A stretch of 64,000 nt of DNA from Alphaproteobacteria bacterium (GTDB taxonomy: Bacteria > Pseudomonadota > Alphaproteobacteria > JANQMY01): assembly GCA_028289425.1 (NCBI GenBank), contig JANQPL010000012.1, forward strand, positions 186,001 through 250,000, in the 5' to 3' direction. The notes under the pieces are model-generated. The model worked only from the letters and a program-made list of their open reading frames with translations. It searched no databases and had not been told where the DNA came from. This document shows, piece after piece, positions 35,254 through 43,873 of this stretch (its first letter is position 1; each line of letters begins with the position of its first letter). Made by a program: the position numbers and the translations under genes.

Positions 35254-35913
35254 TTAAAGATCGTTTAAATGGGAGTCCGTTTGGCGGGAAGCGCGCTCTA
35301 ACGCTGTGTTGAACGCACGCCGGGCCGGGGCGGTCAAACAGGGGAGCAGCACCGCAAAGTGATGCTGGATGCCGCGCTCTTGATCGACCCAGGTGATCTC
35401 GTCACGCCATTCGTGCTCGTGAAGGTAGTCCATCCAATAGCGACTGACGATCCAAAGAGAGCGTGTCAGCGTTTGCAGATCGACCTTTAAGTCGTGCCGG
35501 AACATGCCCTCTTCTTCGATCCGCGTGATCAATGCAAAGAGCTCTTCGAAGTCGGCCGCCATCTCCGGATCGGCCTGCCAGCCCTTGCTGGCGTCGGCGT
35601 ATTGCGACCGGTCCCGAAAAATGAACCGATTCTCCCACAACAAAGTCATTCCGAAGAGAAGGTGCTCAACATAGTCATCGGCGACGAGGCCAGGTGTTAA
35701 AGCGGCCCGTCGTTCTTGTGCGCGCCGGCGCGCCTCGTCTCGTAATCGCTCAACCAGGTCTTTCTTGGTGGGAAAATGGTAAGAAAGATTGCCCTGAGAA
35801 ATTCCGACATCGTCGGCAATTTCCGTCAGCTTGGTTGCCGCAAATCCCTTTTTGTTAAAAAGCCGACGACTGGCTTCAAGGATTCGCTCCGCCGTGGGCA
35901 CACGCTTGTTCAT
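35254..35913 (-). CDS. TetR/AcrR-family transcriptional regulator
   Basis: The 219-aa protein has an N-terminal TetR helix-turn-helix (TAERILEASRRLFNKKGFAA, TKLTEIADDVGISQGNLSYHF). The ligand domain carries HxLLFGMTLLWENRFIFRDR and similar segments of the DUF-type TetR_C group. It follows the GMC oxidoreductase gene by 37 bp on the same strand. The twin palindrome upstream of that gene is the probable operator, which would make the pair self-regulated. Confidence 0.9.
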   Translation of the reverse strand: MNKRVPTAERILEASRRLFNKKGFAATKLTEIADDVGISQGNLSYHFPTKKDLVERLRDEARRRAQERRAALTPGLVADDYVEHLLFGMTLLWENRFIFRDRSQYADASKGWQADPEMAADFEELFALITRIEEEGMFRHDLKVDLQTLTRSLWIVSRYWMDYLHEHEWRDEITWVDQERGIQHHFAVLLPCLTAPARRAFNTALERASRQTDSHLNDL

Positions 35914-35950
35914 CGGGATGCCGTTTGAAGAGGGTTTTTCCAGAAACTGC

Positions 35951-37429
35951 TCACGATGCGTCCGCCATGATTTTTCGCGCCATGCGCTCGGCCACCATCA
36001 CGCAGCCAAGATATGTGTTGCCCGAGGGGATCGTCGGCATGACCGACGCATCGGCGACCCGTAGGCCTTGCAGTCCCAAAACGCGGCAGTCTGCGTCGAG
36101 CACCGTTCCCATGGGACAGGTCCCCACCATATGGGCATAGCTGAAGGGAAAACGCTCATACGCATCGGCAACGGCGTCAGGCGCTGTCAAATCATGCGGC
36201 TCGATGGGTTCACAACCCAGCGCTTTGGCGGGTGCCGATTGTTCCCATGCTGCGATACGGTCGAACGCATGGCGCAGGCGGTCGAAACCGTCGTCGGGCA
36301 AGGGGGGTGCGGTTACAACGGGATCCGCATCCGCCGAGTCGCCAAGCTGAACCCGTCCGCGGCCGGACGATCGCATGAGAAACACGGCCATCATAAACTC
36401 GGTCGGACCGTCGGTTTGGCCGGGAGCGATCGGAAAGGCGTGGTAGTCTACGTCGGTTCCGTTGGAGGCGCCCACAAGGACGACCTGCGCCGGCCCTGCA
36501 CTGCCACCCCGCGGGCCCTCATGACGATAAGGGATGCCCGGACCAAGATGATCGCTCATGGTTTCGCCCACCGGCAGGTCAGCGTGCATGGCGATCCCGT
36601 AATTCGTCAGGTGATGGGCCGGTCCGATGCCGGACCGCATGAGCAACCAAGGCGTCCAGATGGCGCCGGCGGAAACCACGATCTCGTCCGCGTGGATGTC
36701 TTCACCCGTTGTCAGCGTGACGCCCACAACGCGACCGCCATCAATTGCGAGCTTGGAAACTTCCGTCGCCGTTCGAATATGGAGGTTTTCTCGTGCGCGT
36801 ACCTCCGGCGTGAGATAGGCAAGGCTTGTGGAAACACGCTTGCCCGTATCATCAATCGTTACCGGAAAAACGCCAATGCCGGGTAGTTGGCTTGGGTCGT
36901 TCACATCCGACACGGTAGAACTGCCGGTTTCCACCATGCCGTCATAATAGGCAAGTTGCGCGCGGCTCATTTCTTCCCGACGCCATCGACGGACGGGCAG
37001 GGGACCATCGCTGCCATGGATGGGAGATGACGGGAAATCCACGTCCCGTTCCGCGGCGATGAACGTGTCGGCAACATCATCCCATCCCCAGCCGTCAAGC
37101 CCGGCATCCGCCCACTGATTATAATCTTCGGGAAGGCCCCGCAGTGTCGCCAGACCATTTGTAGCGGAGGTGCCGCCGAGAACACGCCCTTGAAACATCG
37201 GGATCGCGCCTGTTGCCGTGAGCATCGGCGTCTGGGCGACTTGCGCCCCGCCCATCCAGAATTCCGGCGCGCGAGACGGTTCAAGAATAAGGCCATCATA
37301 GGTGTCATGGTCCGGCCCTGCTTCAAGCAGAGTAACGGCGAGTGCCGGATCTTTACTTAAGCGCGCGGCAAGCACCGCCCCGGACGTACCGCCGCCCACA
37401 ATCACGATGTGTTTGGATTCTTGACCCAC
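35951..37429 (-). CDS. GMC-family FAD oxidoreductase
   Basis: The 492-aa protein has the FAD-binding N-terminus IVIVGGGTSGAVLAARLS and LLEAGPDHD, the GMC signature GGTSATNGLATLRG and VVSAGAIWTPWLLMRSGIGP. The C-terminal catalytic region is HMVGTCPMG...VADASVMPTIPSGNTYLG. Family members oxidise alcohols, choline or sugars; the substrate is unknown. It is transcribed from a clear sigma70 promoter covered by two TTAGGTA palindromes, with its TetR regulator downstream. Confidence 0.92.
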   Translation of the reverse strand: MGQESKHIVIVGGGTSGAVLAARLSKDPALAVTLLEAGPDHDTYDGLILEPSRAPEFWMGGAQVAQTPMLTATGAIPMFQGRVLGGTSATNGLATLRGLPEDYNQWADAGLDGWGWDDVADTFIAAERDVDFPSSPIHGSDGPLPVRRWRREEMSRAQLAYYDGMVETGSSTVSDVNDPSQLPGIGVFPVTIDDTGKRVSTSLAYLTPEVRARENLHIRTATEVSKLAIDGGRVVGVTLTTGEDIHADEIVVSAGAIWTPWLLMRSGIGPAHHLTNYGIAMHADLPVGETMSDHLGPGIPYRHEGPRGGSAGPAQVVLVGASNGTDVDYHAFPIAPGQTDGPTEFMMAVFLMRSSGRGRVQLGDSADADPVVTAPPLPDDGFDRLRHAFDRIAAWEQSAPAKALGCEPIEPHDLTAPDAVADAYERFPFSYAHMVGTCPMGTVLDADCRVLGLQGLRVADASVMPTIPSGNTYLGCVMVAERMARKIMADAS

Positions 37430-37462
37430 GAGCGCCTCCCGCGAACAGACTTTTTGATTGTT

Positions 37463-37499
37463 TTAGGTACTTTTACCTAATTTAGGTAGTATTACCTAA
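37463..37499. promoter_or_regulatory. Tandem TTAGGTA-N4-TACCTAA operators
   Basis: Two perfect 18-bp palindromes, TTAGGTActttTACCTAA (37463-37480) and TTAGGTAgtatTACCTAA (37482-37499), lie 19 bp apart centre to centre. This is about two helical turns, so two dimers could bind on one face. They cover the spacer and -10 of the GMC gene promoter. The TetR protein encoded at 35254 is the likely binder. Confidence 0.75.
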
Positions 37500-37507
37500 T
37501 TTGTCAA
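37479..37507 (-). promoter_or_regulatory. Sigma70-type promoter of the GMC/TetR operon
   Basis: On the minus strand a perfect -35 TTGACA (37507-37502) is followed after 17 bases by TAAATT (37484-37479). It sits 50 bp upstream of the GMC gene start, and the operator palindromes overlap it. Confidence 0.65.
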
Positions 37508-37687
37508 TGACGTTGTTTTGGGCCCGTTGCCCGGGCGACAAAGGTGACCTGTCAAGATCGCCGATAGACGTTCGCGGGCGGCTCCGAAAACGCGGTCGGG
37601 CCTTGGGAAAATGGCGGTAACGCCGGCAGGGGCCATGCGACCGTGGACGCCTTCTCGGGCCGGTAGCAGCTCAGCGCTCAGCAGGTT

Positions 37688-38308
37688 TTATGGGTCGGTC
37701 GGCTTTGTCACGGCGCGCTCGATAATGTCGCACCATAGGGCGAACATCTTGTCTAAGTGTTTGCTGTTTTGATGGACGCCGCGCTGCACCACCATGCCGC
37801 GGACGAGATAGAGCGTCAGTTCGACAATATCGTCAGGCTGGAGTTCGCCTGCTTGGGCGGACACCCGCTCCCGCGACATGGACCGCAAGGATTGGATCCA
37901 TTCCTCGTCGATTTCTTTGAGCTCAAGCCGCAGCGATTCATCCGTGCGCGCCGCAATCAGCGATTCCAATGTGGCATAGAAATAGGGTTGATCGCGTTTG
38001 GTGAGCGCCAAAAGTGTCGCATGTTCGCGCATTGTAAGGGGTTTCGACCGTTTCTTGTCCACACGCTGTTTTGTTTCCGATTGCAGCTGGTCGCGGTTGC
38101 GTTTCAGCGCGGCAATGAGCAGGTCGTTTTTGCGGGGGTAGTGGTGGGTCTGTGCGCCGTTGGAGACATCCGCCTCTTCACAGATCTTCAACGTGCTGGT
38201 CCCGGACCATCCGTCCCGCAAGATGACGGACAAGGTGGCTGCCAGAAGCTTTTCTTTCGTGGCTTCCGCCCGGTCTTGTGGTGCGCGCTTTCTGGGTGAA
38301 GGGGACAA
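37688..38308 (-). CDS. TetR-family transcriptional regulator (TTG start)
   Basis: The best start is the TTG at 38308, preceded by AAGGAG with 7-base spacing, giving 206 aa. The ATG upstream at 38464 would add 52 residues that overlap the divergent promoter. Helix-turn-helix: EKLLAATLSVILRDGWSGTS and TLKICEEADVSNGAQTHHYP. The rest is a typical all-helical ligand domain. It is divergent from the DsbA/HCCA isomerase gene. Two palindromes between the genes are candidate operators. Confidence 0.87.
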   Translation of the reverse strand: MSPSPRKRAPQDRAEATKEKLLAATLSVILRDGWSGTSTLKICEEADVSNGAQTHHYPRKNDLLIAALKRNRDQLQSETKQRVDKKRSKPLTMREHATLLALTKRDQPYFYATLESLIAARTDESLRLELKEIDEEWIQSLRSMSRERVSAQAGELQPDDIVELTLYLVRGMVVQRGVHQNSKHLDKMFALWCDIIERAVTKPTDP

Positions 38309-38379
38309 ATGAACTCTCCTTGGTCCGGGGAGATAACCAGCCGATTCCAGTAAATGGCAAGCGTTTGGGCGGCCGGTTG

Positions 38380-38419
38380 ACTCTCTTAAACAAAGAGAGT
38401 ACTCTGTTTTTATAAACAG
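38380..38419. promoter_or_regulatory. Two palindromes in the TetR/isomerase divergent region
   Basis: ACTCTCTT-N5-AAGAGAGT (38380-38400) and CTGTTT-TTAT-AAACAG (38404-38419) are both perfect. They lie between the TetR gene start at 38308 and the isomerase start at 38470. They are likely binding sites for the regulator, though which one is used is unknown. Confidence 0.6.
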
Positions 38420-38469
38420 GTCAAATCCGGCGGCGATTGGGTCTTCGGCCGGCTTCAGGAGCACAACAA

Positions 38470-39114
38470 ATGACGACAGAAATTGACGTTTTCTGGTCCT
38501 TTAGAAGTCCTTATTCCTACTTGGTCACGCCGGACTTGCTGCGCCTCCGGGAAGACTTCAATGTCACCGTAAAGCTGCGGCCGGTCTTGCCGATTGCGCT
38601 GCGGGCCAAGTCCGCGGTGTTCGACGCTTCAGACAAAAAGCGCCCCATGTACATCGTCATGGATTCATTGCGGCGTGCAGAGTTTTTGGGTTTGCCTATG
38701 GCTTGGCCGAACCCCGATCCCGTCATTCAAGACATGGAAACGTTCGAGGTGGCGGAAGACCAGCCCCTTATCTGGCGGTTGACAAGTTTGGGTGTGGAGG
38801 CGGAACGGCGTGGCAAGGGGATCGACTTTGCATACGCTGCTGCCACGATGATCTGGAGCGGCACGGCCGATTGGCATACCGGGGACCATCTGGCGCGTGC
38901 CAGTTCGGAAGCTGGCCTTGACCTTGCCGACATGGAAGCGGCGATCGACGATCAAGACGTGACGGCCGTGGTGGAAAAGAACCACGCAGCATTGGAAGCC
39001 GCCGGCCACTGGGGCGTGCCGACGATGGTGGTGCGTGGTGAGCCGTTCTTCGGCCAAGACCGCATCGACACATTGCGTTGGCGGCTCGACCAGTTCGGTC
39101 TTGGCAAGTCTTAA
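38470..39114 (+). CDS. DsbA-family / 2-hydroxychromene-2-carboxylate isomerase-like protein
   Basis: The ATG at 38470 follows CAGGAG with 8-base spacing. The 214-aa protein has the DSBA-like thioredoxin fold of HCCA isomerases: IDVFWSFRSPYSYL at the N-terminus (Ser in place of the CxxC), then a helical insert and GHWGVPTMVVRGEPFFGQDRID with the cis-Pro. It is probably a glutathione-dependent isomerase acting on aromatic degradation products, or a relative of unknown substrate. It is followed after 85 bp by an SDR gene and is controlled by the divergent TetR. Confidence 0.88.
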   Translation: MTTEIDVFWSFRSPYSYLVTPDLLRLREDFNVTVKLRPVLPIALRAKSAVFDASDKKRPMYIVMDSLRRAEFLGLPMAWPNPDPVIQDMETFEVAEDQPLIWRLTSLGVEAERRGKGIDFAYAAATMIWSGTADWHTGDHLARASSEAGLDLADMEAAIDDQDVTAVVEKNHAALEAAGHWGVPTMVVRGEPFFGQDRIDTLRWRLDQFGLGKS

Positions 39115-39199
39115 AACGAATTCATTAACGGGGATATCGGGACACATCGCGCATGGCGGCGACAGCGCCGAGCGTGCTTATTCTGGAAGGAGATTGAAA

Positions 39200-39994
39200 A
39201 TGGACCTACAGATCAAAGGTAAGAAAGCGATTATGGCCGGCGGTAGTGCCGGCATGGGCCGGGCAACCGCGGAGCGCTTAGCGGAGGCTGGCGTCGACCT
39301 GGTCATCACCGCGCGGCGCGAGGAGCGTCTGGTCCAGGCCGCGAAAGAAATCTCGGAGCAATACGGAGCCAATGTCACACCGGTGGTGGCCGACTCCTCG
39401 AAGGAAGAGGGCCGCCAGGCGCTGTTTGCCGCTTGTCCGGACCCGGACATTCTGGCGATCACCATTAAGCCACCCGCGCCCAATGGGGATTTTCTGAAAC
39501 TCACACCCGAAGACTGGCGCGCGTCGATCGAGACCGCGCTCATCGGTCCCATCGAAATCATGCGAAACTACATTCCGGTGATGAAAGAGAAAGGATGGGG
39601 CCGCATCGTCAACATCGCCACTTTCTCGGCAAAGAATCCGATGATATGGCGCCTTATGTCGGGGCCCGCCCGGTCGGCGCTCATCAACTATACGGCCGGC
39701 GTGTCGCGTGAGGTGGCCAAGCATGGCGTCAATATCAACAACATCCTGCCGGGCATGTTCCAGACGGAAGGGGCGAGTGAGCTGCTTAAGGACTATGCGG
39801 ATGCTTTCGGCCTGGAACCCGACCCGGATACCGTGCGCACGCACTTCATGGAAAACAACAAAATTCCCGCTGGTTTCTTGGCCGATGCCGCCGATATGGC
39901 GCCCATGGCGGCGCTGCTGTGCAGTCCGCTTTCGCGGTTCATCGTGGGGCAGAACATCGTGATTGATGGGGGGCAGCACTACGCGTTGTTCTAA
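39200..39994 (+). CDS. SDR-family oxidoreductase with altered active site
   Basis: The ATG at 39200 has the strong ribosome site GGAAGGAG. The 264-aa protein has the SDR nucleotide motif GGSAGMG (14-20), NIATFS (138-143) and a C-terminal VIDGGQHYALF typical of 3-oxoacyl reductase-like SDRs. Where YxxxK is expected the sequence is SGPAR (154-158), so both Tyr and Lys are replaced. This Ser/Arg variant is seen in a known SDR branch. It lies downstream of the isomerase gene and probably acts in the same pathway. Confidence 0.87.
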   Translation: MDLQIKGKKAIMAGGSAGMGRATAERLAEAGVDLVITARREERLVQAAKEISEQYGANVTPVVADSSKEEGRQALFAACPDPDILAITIKPPAPNGDFLKLTPEDWRASIETALIGPIEIMRNYIPVMKEKGWGRIVNIATFSAKNPMIWRLMSGPARSALINYTAGVSREVAKHGVNINNILPGMFQTEGASELLKDYADAFGLEPDPDTVRTHFMENNKIPAGFLADAADMAPMAALLCSPLSRFIVGQNIVIDGGQHYALF

Positions 39995-40064
39995 ACAGCC
40001 GCGTTGTTTGATCGGGCCAGCCGACAGAGGCGACGCAGTTCCGCAAGGACCCTTCGGAGCGCCG

Positions 40065-40442
40065 TTAGGCTTGATAACGGCGCTGCCACCGATAGACGTG
40101 CGCGAGGGCAAGCAGGCTCGCGCCGACGGTTGTCAGAACGGTTTCTGCGTCGTGCAGCCGCTCTACGAACGCTGCCGCCAGAAGGATGCTCAGTGCAATG
40201 ACCGCGACGGCGGCGAACACGGACCCGCCGCCTGACGCCCTGTCCTGGACGATCGCCGTTGCGGTTATGGGCACGGCCATTAGGACGAAAATACGGTGGA
40301 GTAACTCCGATTCTCCCAATGTGCCTGCCATCGGCAAGATCACCGACAGGAGGGGCAGCGCCAAGCAGTGAATTAGGCAAAGACCGGACACGCTGATGGC
40401 AGAGGCGTCAAGCACAGTGGAGGATGCGGCAGCAGGCTTCAC
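40065..40442 (-). CDS. MerC-domain membrane protein
   Basis: The GTG at 40442 overlaps the stop of the DUF1826 gene as GTGA, which implies translational coupling. The 125-aa product has four membrane helices and the MerC-type cysteine pair in SGLCLIHCLALPLLSV. MerC proteins carry metal ions, Hg(II) in resistance operons. Here the partner DUF1826 and the Zur-like box point to zinc rather than mercury, since no merA or merR gene is present. That assignment is an inference. Confidence 0.8.
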   Translation of the reverse strand: MKPAAASSTVLDASAISVSGLCLIHCLALPLLSVILPMAGTLGESELLHRIFVLMAVPITATAIVQDRASGGGSVFAAVAVIALSILLAAAFVERLHDAETVLTTVGASLLALAHVYRWQRRYQA

Positions 40443-41155
40443 GGGCAATCCACTCTTTCATTTTTGGGGTCGATTGGCTGCTCTTCAGCGATACGGCGCT
40501 TCGGAATTTCTGTGTGCGACGCCCGAGGATCATCGAGGCTCTCGACAGAGTCCAAAACCAAAACAAGGCGCGTCGTTCCCGATCCGGCTATTGGCGGGGA
40601 GCGATGCCGGACGCTGTTGGGTCCCTGATCGGGCCAAAGCGCACCGCGCAGCAGTATGGGGTTGCCGGTCGGAACGGTAAAAATCTGCTCGGGGCCGTTC
40701 TCGTCCTGGAGGATCCCGTATTCCGTCCCGGGTCCGCGATAGGTGCAGATCAACCGCATACGTACCATATCGATGTGAAACTTTCGGCAGGCGTTATCGC
40801 AGACCACATCGAAACGTAACTGCAGATAAGGTGCCGACATAATTTGTGCAAACGCATCCGCAAGACAGCAGACGTCGTTCACGAACCAATCGCGGTTGGA
40901 TCCTTCCGGCGTGTTCGCCTTGTCGCACACATTGGAAACCAATGTGCGGGCGTTTTGAGGGTGTAGAACGGCGCGTACGGAAGGTAGATTTTGTGGCGGG
41001 AGCCCGTTGATCCAATTTTGAAAATCTTCGGGTATCGGCCGCTGCCAGATTACGCCCGCGACGCCCTTGTTCCCGATCGTATCAAAAGCTTCAAGGCTGT
41101 CGACCGCCGGAACCGGCTGTACGGGCGTATTTGATAGTTGCTCCTGAACCGTCAC
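40439..41155 (-). CDS. DUF1826 domain-containing protein
   Basis: The 238-aa protein starts at GTG 41155 with no clear ribosome site, but it overlaps the preceding small ORF as GTGA. The DUF1826 pattern is present: ANTPEGSNRDWFVNDVCCLADAFAQIM, LQLRFDVVCDNACRKFHID, RLICTYRGPGTEYG and ILLRGALWPDQG. Several Cys and His residues could bind metal. DUF1826 genes are reported in predicted Zur regulons, and a Zur-like palindrome lies about 205 bp upstream. Its biochemical role is unknown. Confidence 0.87.
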   Translation of the reverse strand: MTVQEQLSNTPVQPVPAVDSLEAFDTIGNKGVAGVIWQRPIPEDFQNWINGLPPQNLPSVRAVLHPQNARTLVSNVCDKANTPEGSNRDWFVNDVCCLADAFAQIMSAPYLQLRFDVVCDNACRKFHIDMVRMRLICTYRGPGTEYGILQDENGPEQIFTVPTGNPILLRGALWPDQGPNSVRHRSPPIAGSGTTRLVLVLDSVESLDDPRASHTEIPKRRIAEEQPIDPKNERVDCP

Positions 41156-41286
41156 GCGGCCACCACTTTTAAATGGCGAACAGGGTATGGGGCGCGCCGT
41201 TTCGATTGAGCGGCATCGCCCGCAAGTTCAATAAATCCAGGTTTCATTTCGAGGTGCGCGGCCTGTTTGCTTGATGGTCGGTTCAT
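41152..41286 (-). CDS. Possible 44-aa small ORF coupled to DUF1826
   Basis: The ORF from the ATG at 41286 ends in a GTGA overlap with the DUF1826 start. It lies between the Zur-like box and DUF1826, so it would be the first gene of the transcript. In-frame starts at 41391 (inside the box region) or 41247 are alternatives. None has a good ribosome site. The product is basic with no recognisable domain. It may be a leader peptide for coupling rather than a functional protein. Confidence 0.35.
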   Translation of the reverse strand: MNRPSSKQAAHLEMKPGFIELAGDAAQSKRRAPYPVRHLKVVAA

Positions 41287-41360
41287 TTCGGTGGTGATGT
41301 TTGAAATGGCGAGTTTGAGCTGCGAGAAGAGTTTCAAGCGGTTTCGTATGAGACTCTGTT

Positions 41361-41375
41361 TGTTACAATATAACA
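41361..41375 (-). promoter_or_regulatory. Zur-box-like palindrome
   Basis: TGTTACA-A-TATAACA is a 7-1-7 palindrome with one mismatch. It closely fits the TGTTATA-N-TATAACA pattern of alphaproteobacterial Zur sites. It sits upstream of the DUF1826-merC chain, both of which fit zinc limitation. Confidence 0.6.
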
Positions 41376-41487
41376 TAACATATCGAGTCACCGGAAAAAC
41401 TGCAACTTGGAATAAAGCTTCCGTCGCCTCGACTATTCACTTCTGTCTATCGTTCAGCGCACCGCCGGCCTTTTCGCCAACACCGCG

Positions 41488-42228
41488 TTACGACGTCAGA
41501 TTGACGGTGATCAACCGATAGCCCAGATCCAGCTCCTCCAGCGTCAGCAGATCACTGTATTTCCGTTCCCAAGCGCCGGAGGCGAGGTCGCCCTCAAGGC
41601 GATCCAATCGAACGGAGCCGTCATCGACTTTGGAAAAGGTAGAAATGCTCGCGCGAACGGTCGGGTCGAGATAGGCGTGCGGGCGGCGCCAATAGGCGCA
41701 CAAAAAGCCGTCGTGGCAATCGTGGGGAATGGGCACGGCCTCGATTTCCACATCGTCCTCCCAGTTGCGGAAGTAGTCCATGGGCACAAATTGGTGCCGG
41801 TCTATTTGGAGTAAGTCGGGAATGTATTCTTCGAGCCAGAAGCCTGAAAAGTCCGGATCATAGGTCAATAGGACAAGCCGCTTGCGCGCGACACGGCGCA
41901 TTTCAGCAAGCCCCTGTTCCAAATTCGTCCAATGGTGAACCGTCAGGATGGCCATGGCGGCGTCGAATTGCTTGTCCGCAAACGGAATATTCTCCGCCGC
42001 ACCGAAGATGACGGGGGCAGCGTCAGGGGCACGCTGGTCGATCATTTGTTGCGACGGTTCGATTGCGACCACGTGACAGTCTGCCGGCTCGTACGATCCC
42101 GTTCCTGCGCCGACGTTCAAAAGCGTCTTTGGGTTTCCGAGCTTGCCGTGAATGCGGGCGGCGATTTTGGGGTCCGTGCGGCGCTGATGGGCATAGCCAA
42201 TGCCGATTTGATTATAGATCGTGTTCAT
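41488..42228 (-). CDS. Class I SAM-dependent methyltransferase
   Basis: The ATG at 42228 follows GGGGGC. The 246-aa protein has motif I LLNVGAGTGSYEP, the acidic residue in HVVAIEPSQQM, DAAMAILTVHHWTN (motif IV) and the methyltransferase_11 pattern. The substrate is unknown. It is the last gene of the molybdenum-hydroxylase maturation block, 22 bp after the MoeA-like/MocA fusion. Confidence 0.88.
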   Translation of the reverse strand: MNTIYNQIGIGYAHQRRTDPKIAARIHGKLGNPKTLLNVGAGTGSYEPADCHVVAIEPSQQMIDQRAPDAAPVIFGAAENIPFADKQFDAAMAILTVHHWTNLEQGLAEMRRVARKRLVLLTYDPDFSGFWLEEYIPDLLQIDRHQFVPMDYFRNWEDDVEIEAVPIPHDCHDGFLCAYWRRPHAYLDPTVRASISTFSKVDDGSVRLDRLEGDLASGAWERKYSDLLTLEELDLGYRLITVNLTS

Positions 42229-42250
42229 GCATCGCCCCCATTGGCTCAAT

Positions 42251-43873
42251 TTATGTGTCGCGCTCGGCGGCAAGCGCTGCGGGGGTATCGATGTCCAGGA
42301 AAATGGCATCGGTGTCGAGGGGCACCTCGATGACGCTGTCTTCATATTGACCGATGAGGGAACGTGCGCCCACATCGCCTTTCAGTCCCATGATGTCGTC
42401 AAAGAAGTCGCGCCCCCAGATGACCGGGTTGCCGCGTTTGCCAAGATGGGTCGGCACCACGATGCGATGGTCTTGAGACGGATCGAAGGCGTCTTTTAGC
42501 GCTTTGAGGTGATCTGCGGTTATGCGCGGCATGTCGCCGAGACAAACAATCACCGCATCGAGGTTTGGTGATGTCTGGAGTGCCTGTTTGATCCCAACCT
42601 TCAAAGACGCGCTGAGGCCCGATGCAAAATCATCATTCTGAGCGAAGGACACGGGCAGGGATGACAGGGCTTTTTCTACGCGTGCTGCGTCGTGGCCGGT
42701 GACCACAAGGGTTCGTTCGAATCCCGACGCTAAGACGGCATCGGCCACGTGACGGACCATGGGTTTGCCGTCCAGATCTTCGAGCAGCTTGTTGGCGGGG
42801 CCCATGCGCCTGGATTGACCGGCCGCCAGTATAACCGCACCGATCTTTGGTTCTGCGGTGTCCACGGTTTCCTTCTCCCGAGGTTGGGGGCGCGTTGGGA
42901 TCTCCTTCAGCAAACCACCCACCCCCATGGACATGATGTGGTCCCGGTTCACAGGAACATCCGCTAACAGGCGTTCGAGCACCCAATCGAAACCATTCAG
43001 CTTTGGCGAACGAGCACAGCCGGGGAGGCCGATCACCGGTACATCGCCATGATGGCCCAGAAGTAGCAGATTACCGGGGTCGACCGGCATACCCAGATGG
43101 TCGACCGCGCCACCGGCGGCTTCGATGGCGGCGGGAATGACATCCGCGCGATCGGTGATGGCGGAGGCGCCGAAGATCAAAACAAGCTCCGCCCCATCTT
43201 TTAACGCGCCGCTTATTGACGCGGTGAGGTTGGATACGGCGTGATTGCAGCGGGTCTCTTCAGCCAGCTCATTTTGACAGTCGCCCAGCCGGGCTTCCAA
43301 AACGCTTTTTGATTTGTCCAAAACGCTGGGCTTTGTTTCCGGCAGCACGGTGGAAATCAGAACGACCTTTTTGGCAGAAAAGGGATGTACACGTAGTACC
43401 GGTGCCACCGCGCGCGCATGTTCTTCGATCCCCGACAGGTCCTTTTCCCGACAGGAAAAGGGAATGATCTTTGCGGTCGCGATCGTCTGTCCCGCCGATA
43501 CCCGCTCAAATTGCTCAAGCGTTGCAAGGGTAATCGCCTCATCAACCGTGTTGGCCCTGTGAATGGCGCTTTCGTTCAGCGTAAGGATGCCGGCGTGCTC
43601 CGAGATCAGGTTACAGCGCCCTGTAAAGGGCGCGGTGATGGAACAGCCGGGTCCGGCAACGCAGGCAGCCAAGCGCTGTGCTGCGTTGTCTTCCTGCACA
43701 TCGCCCACTTCCAAAATTGCGCCCATGACCTCTGGCACCGCTTCTTCCTTCAGCGTACGGATGTCTTCGGCGGTGAGTTGGTATCCCTTTTTCAGGCGGC
43801 GCGAGGGCGTCACCACCGCATGGGCGAGAATGAGGCCGGCGGATTGATCGATCGGAAACGTGCCGAATTTCAT
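42251..43873 (-). CDS. MoeA-like / molybdenum cofactor cytidylyltransferase fusion (MocA-like)
   Basis: The 540-aa protein has two domains. The N-terminal domain (about 1-340) is a molybdopterin-binding domain of MoeA/MogA type, with AELVLIFGASAITDRADVIPAAIEAAGG. The C-terminal domain (about 345-540) is an NTP-transferase with GAVILAAGQSRRMGPANKLL and CLGDMPRI, typical of MocA/MobA. It should load Mo and convert the cofactor to MCD, the form used by xanthine-oxidase-family enzymes such as CoxL. It overlaps the XdhC-type gene by 4 bp (ATGA). Confidence 0.88.
   Translation of the reverse strand: MKFGTFPIDQSAGLILAHAVVTPSRRLKKGYQLTAEDIRTLKEEAVPEVMGAILEVGDVQEDNAAQRLAACVAGPGCSITAPFTGRCNLISEHAGILTLNESAIHRANTVDEAITLATLEQFERVSAGQTIATAKIIPFSCREKDLSGIEEHARAVAPVLRVHPFSAKKVVLISTVLPETKPSVLDKSKSVLEARLGDCQNELAEETRCNHAVSNLTASISGALKDGAELVLIFGASAITDRADVIPAAIEAAGGAVDHLGMPVDPGNLLLLGHHGDVPVIGLPGCARSPKLNGFDWVLERLLADVPVNRDHIMSMGVGGLLKEIPTRPQPREKETVDTAEPKIGAVILAAGQSRRMGPANKLLEDLDGKPMVRHVADAVLASGFERTLVVTGHDAARVEKALSSLPVSFAQNDDFASGLSASLKVGIKQALQTSPNLDAVIVCLGDMPRITADHLKALKDAFDPSQDHRIVVPTHLGKRGNPVIWGRDFFDDIMGLKGDVGARSLIGQYEDSVIEVPLDTDAIFLDIDTPAALAAERDT

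Noticed and set aside
40065-41155. Mercury resistance operon
   Set aside because: Only a MerC-type protein is present; no merA, merR, merT or merP gene, and the upstream box looks like Zur.
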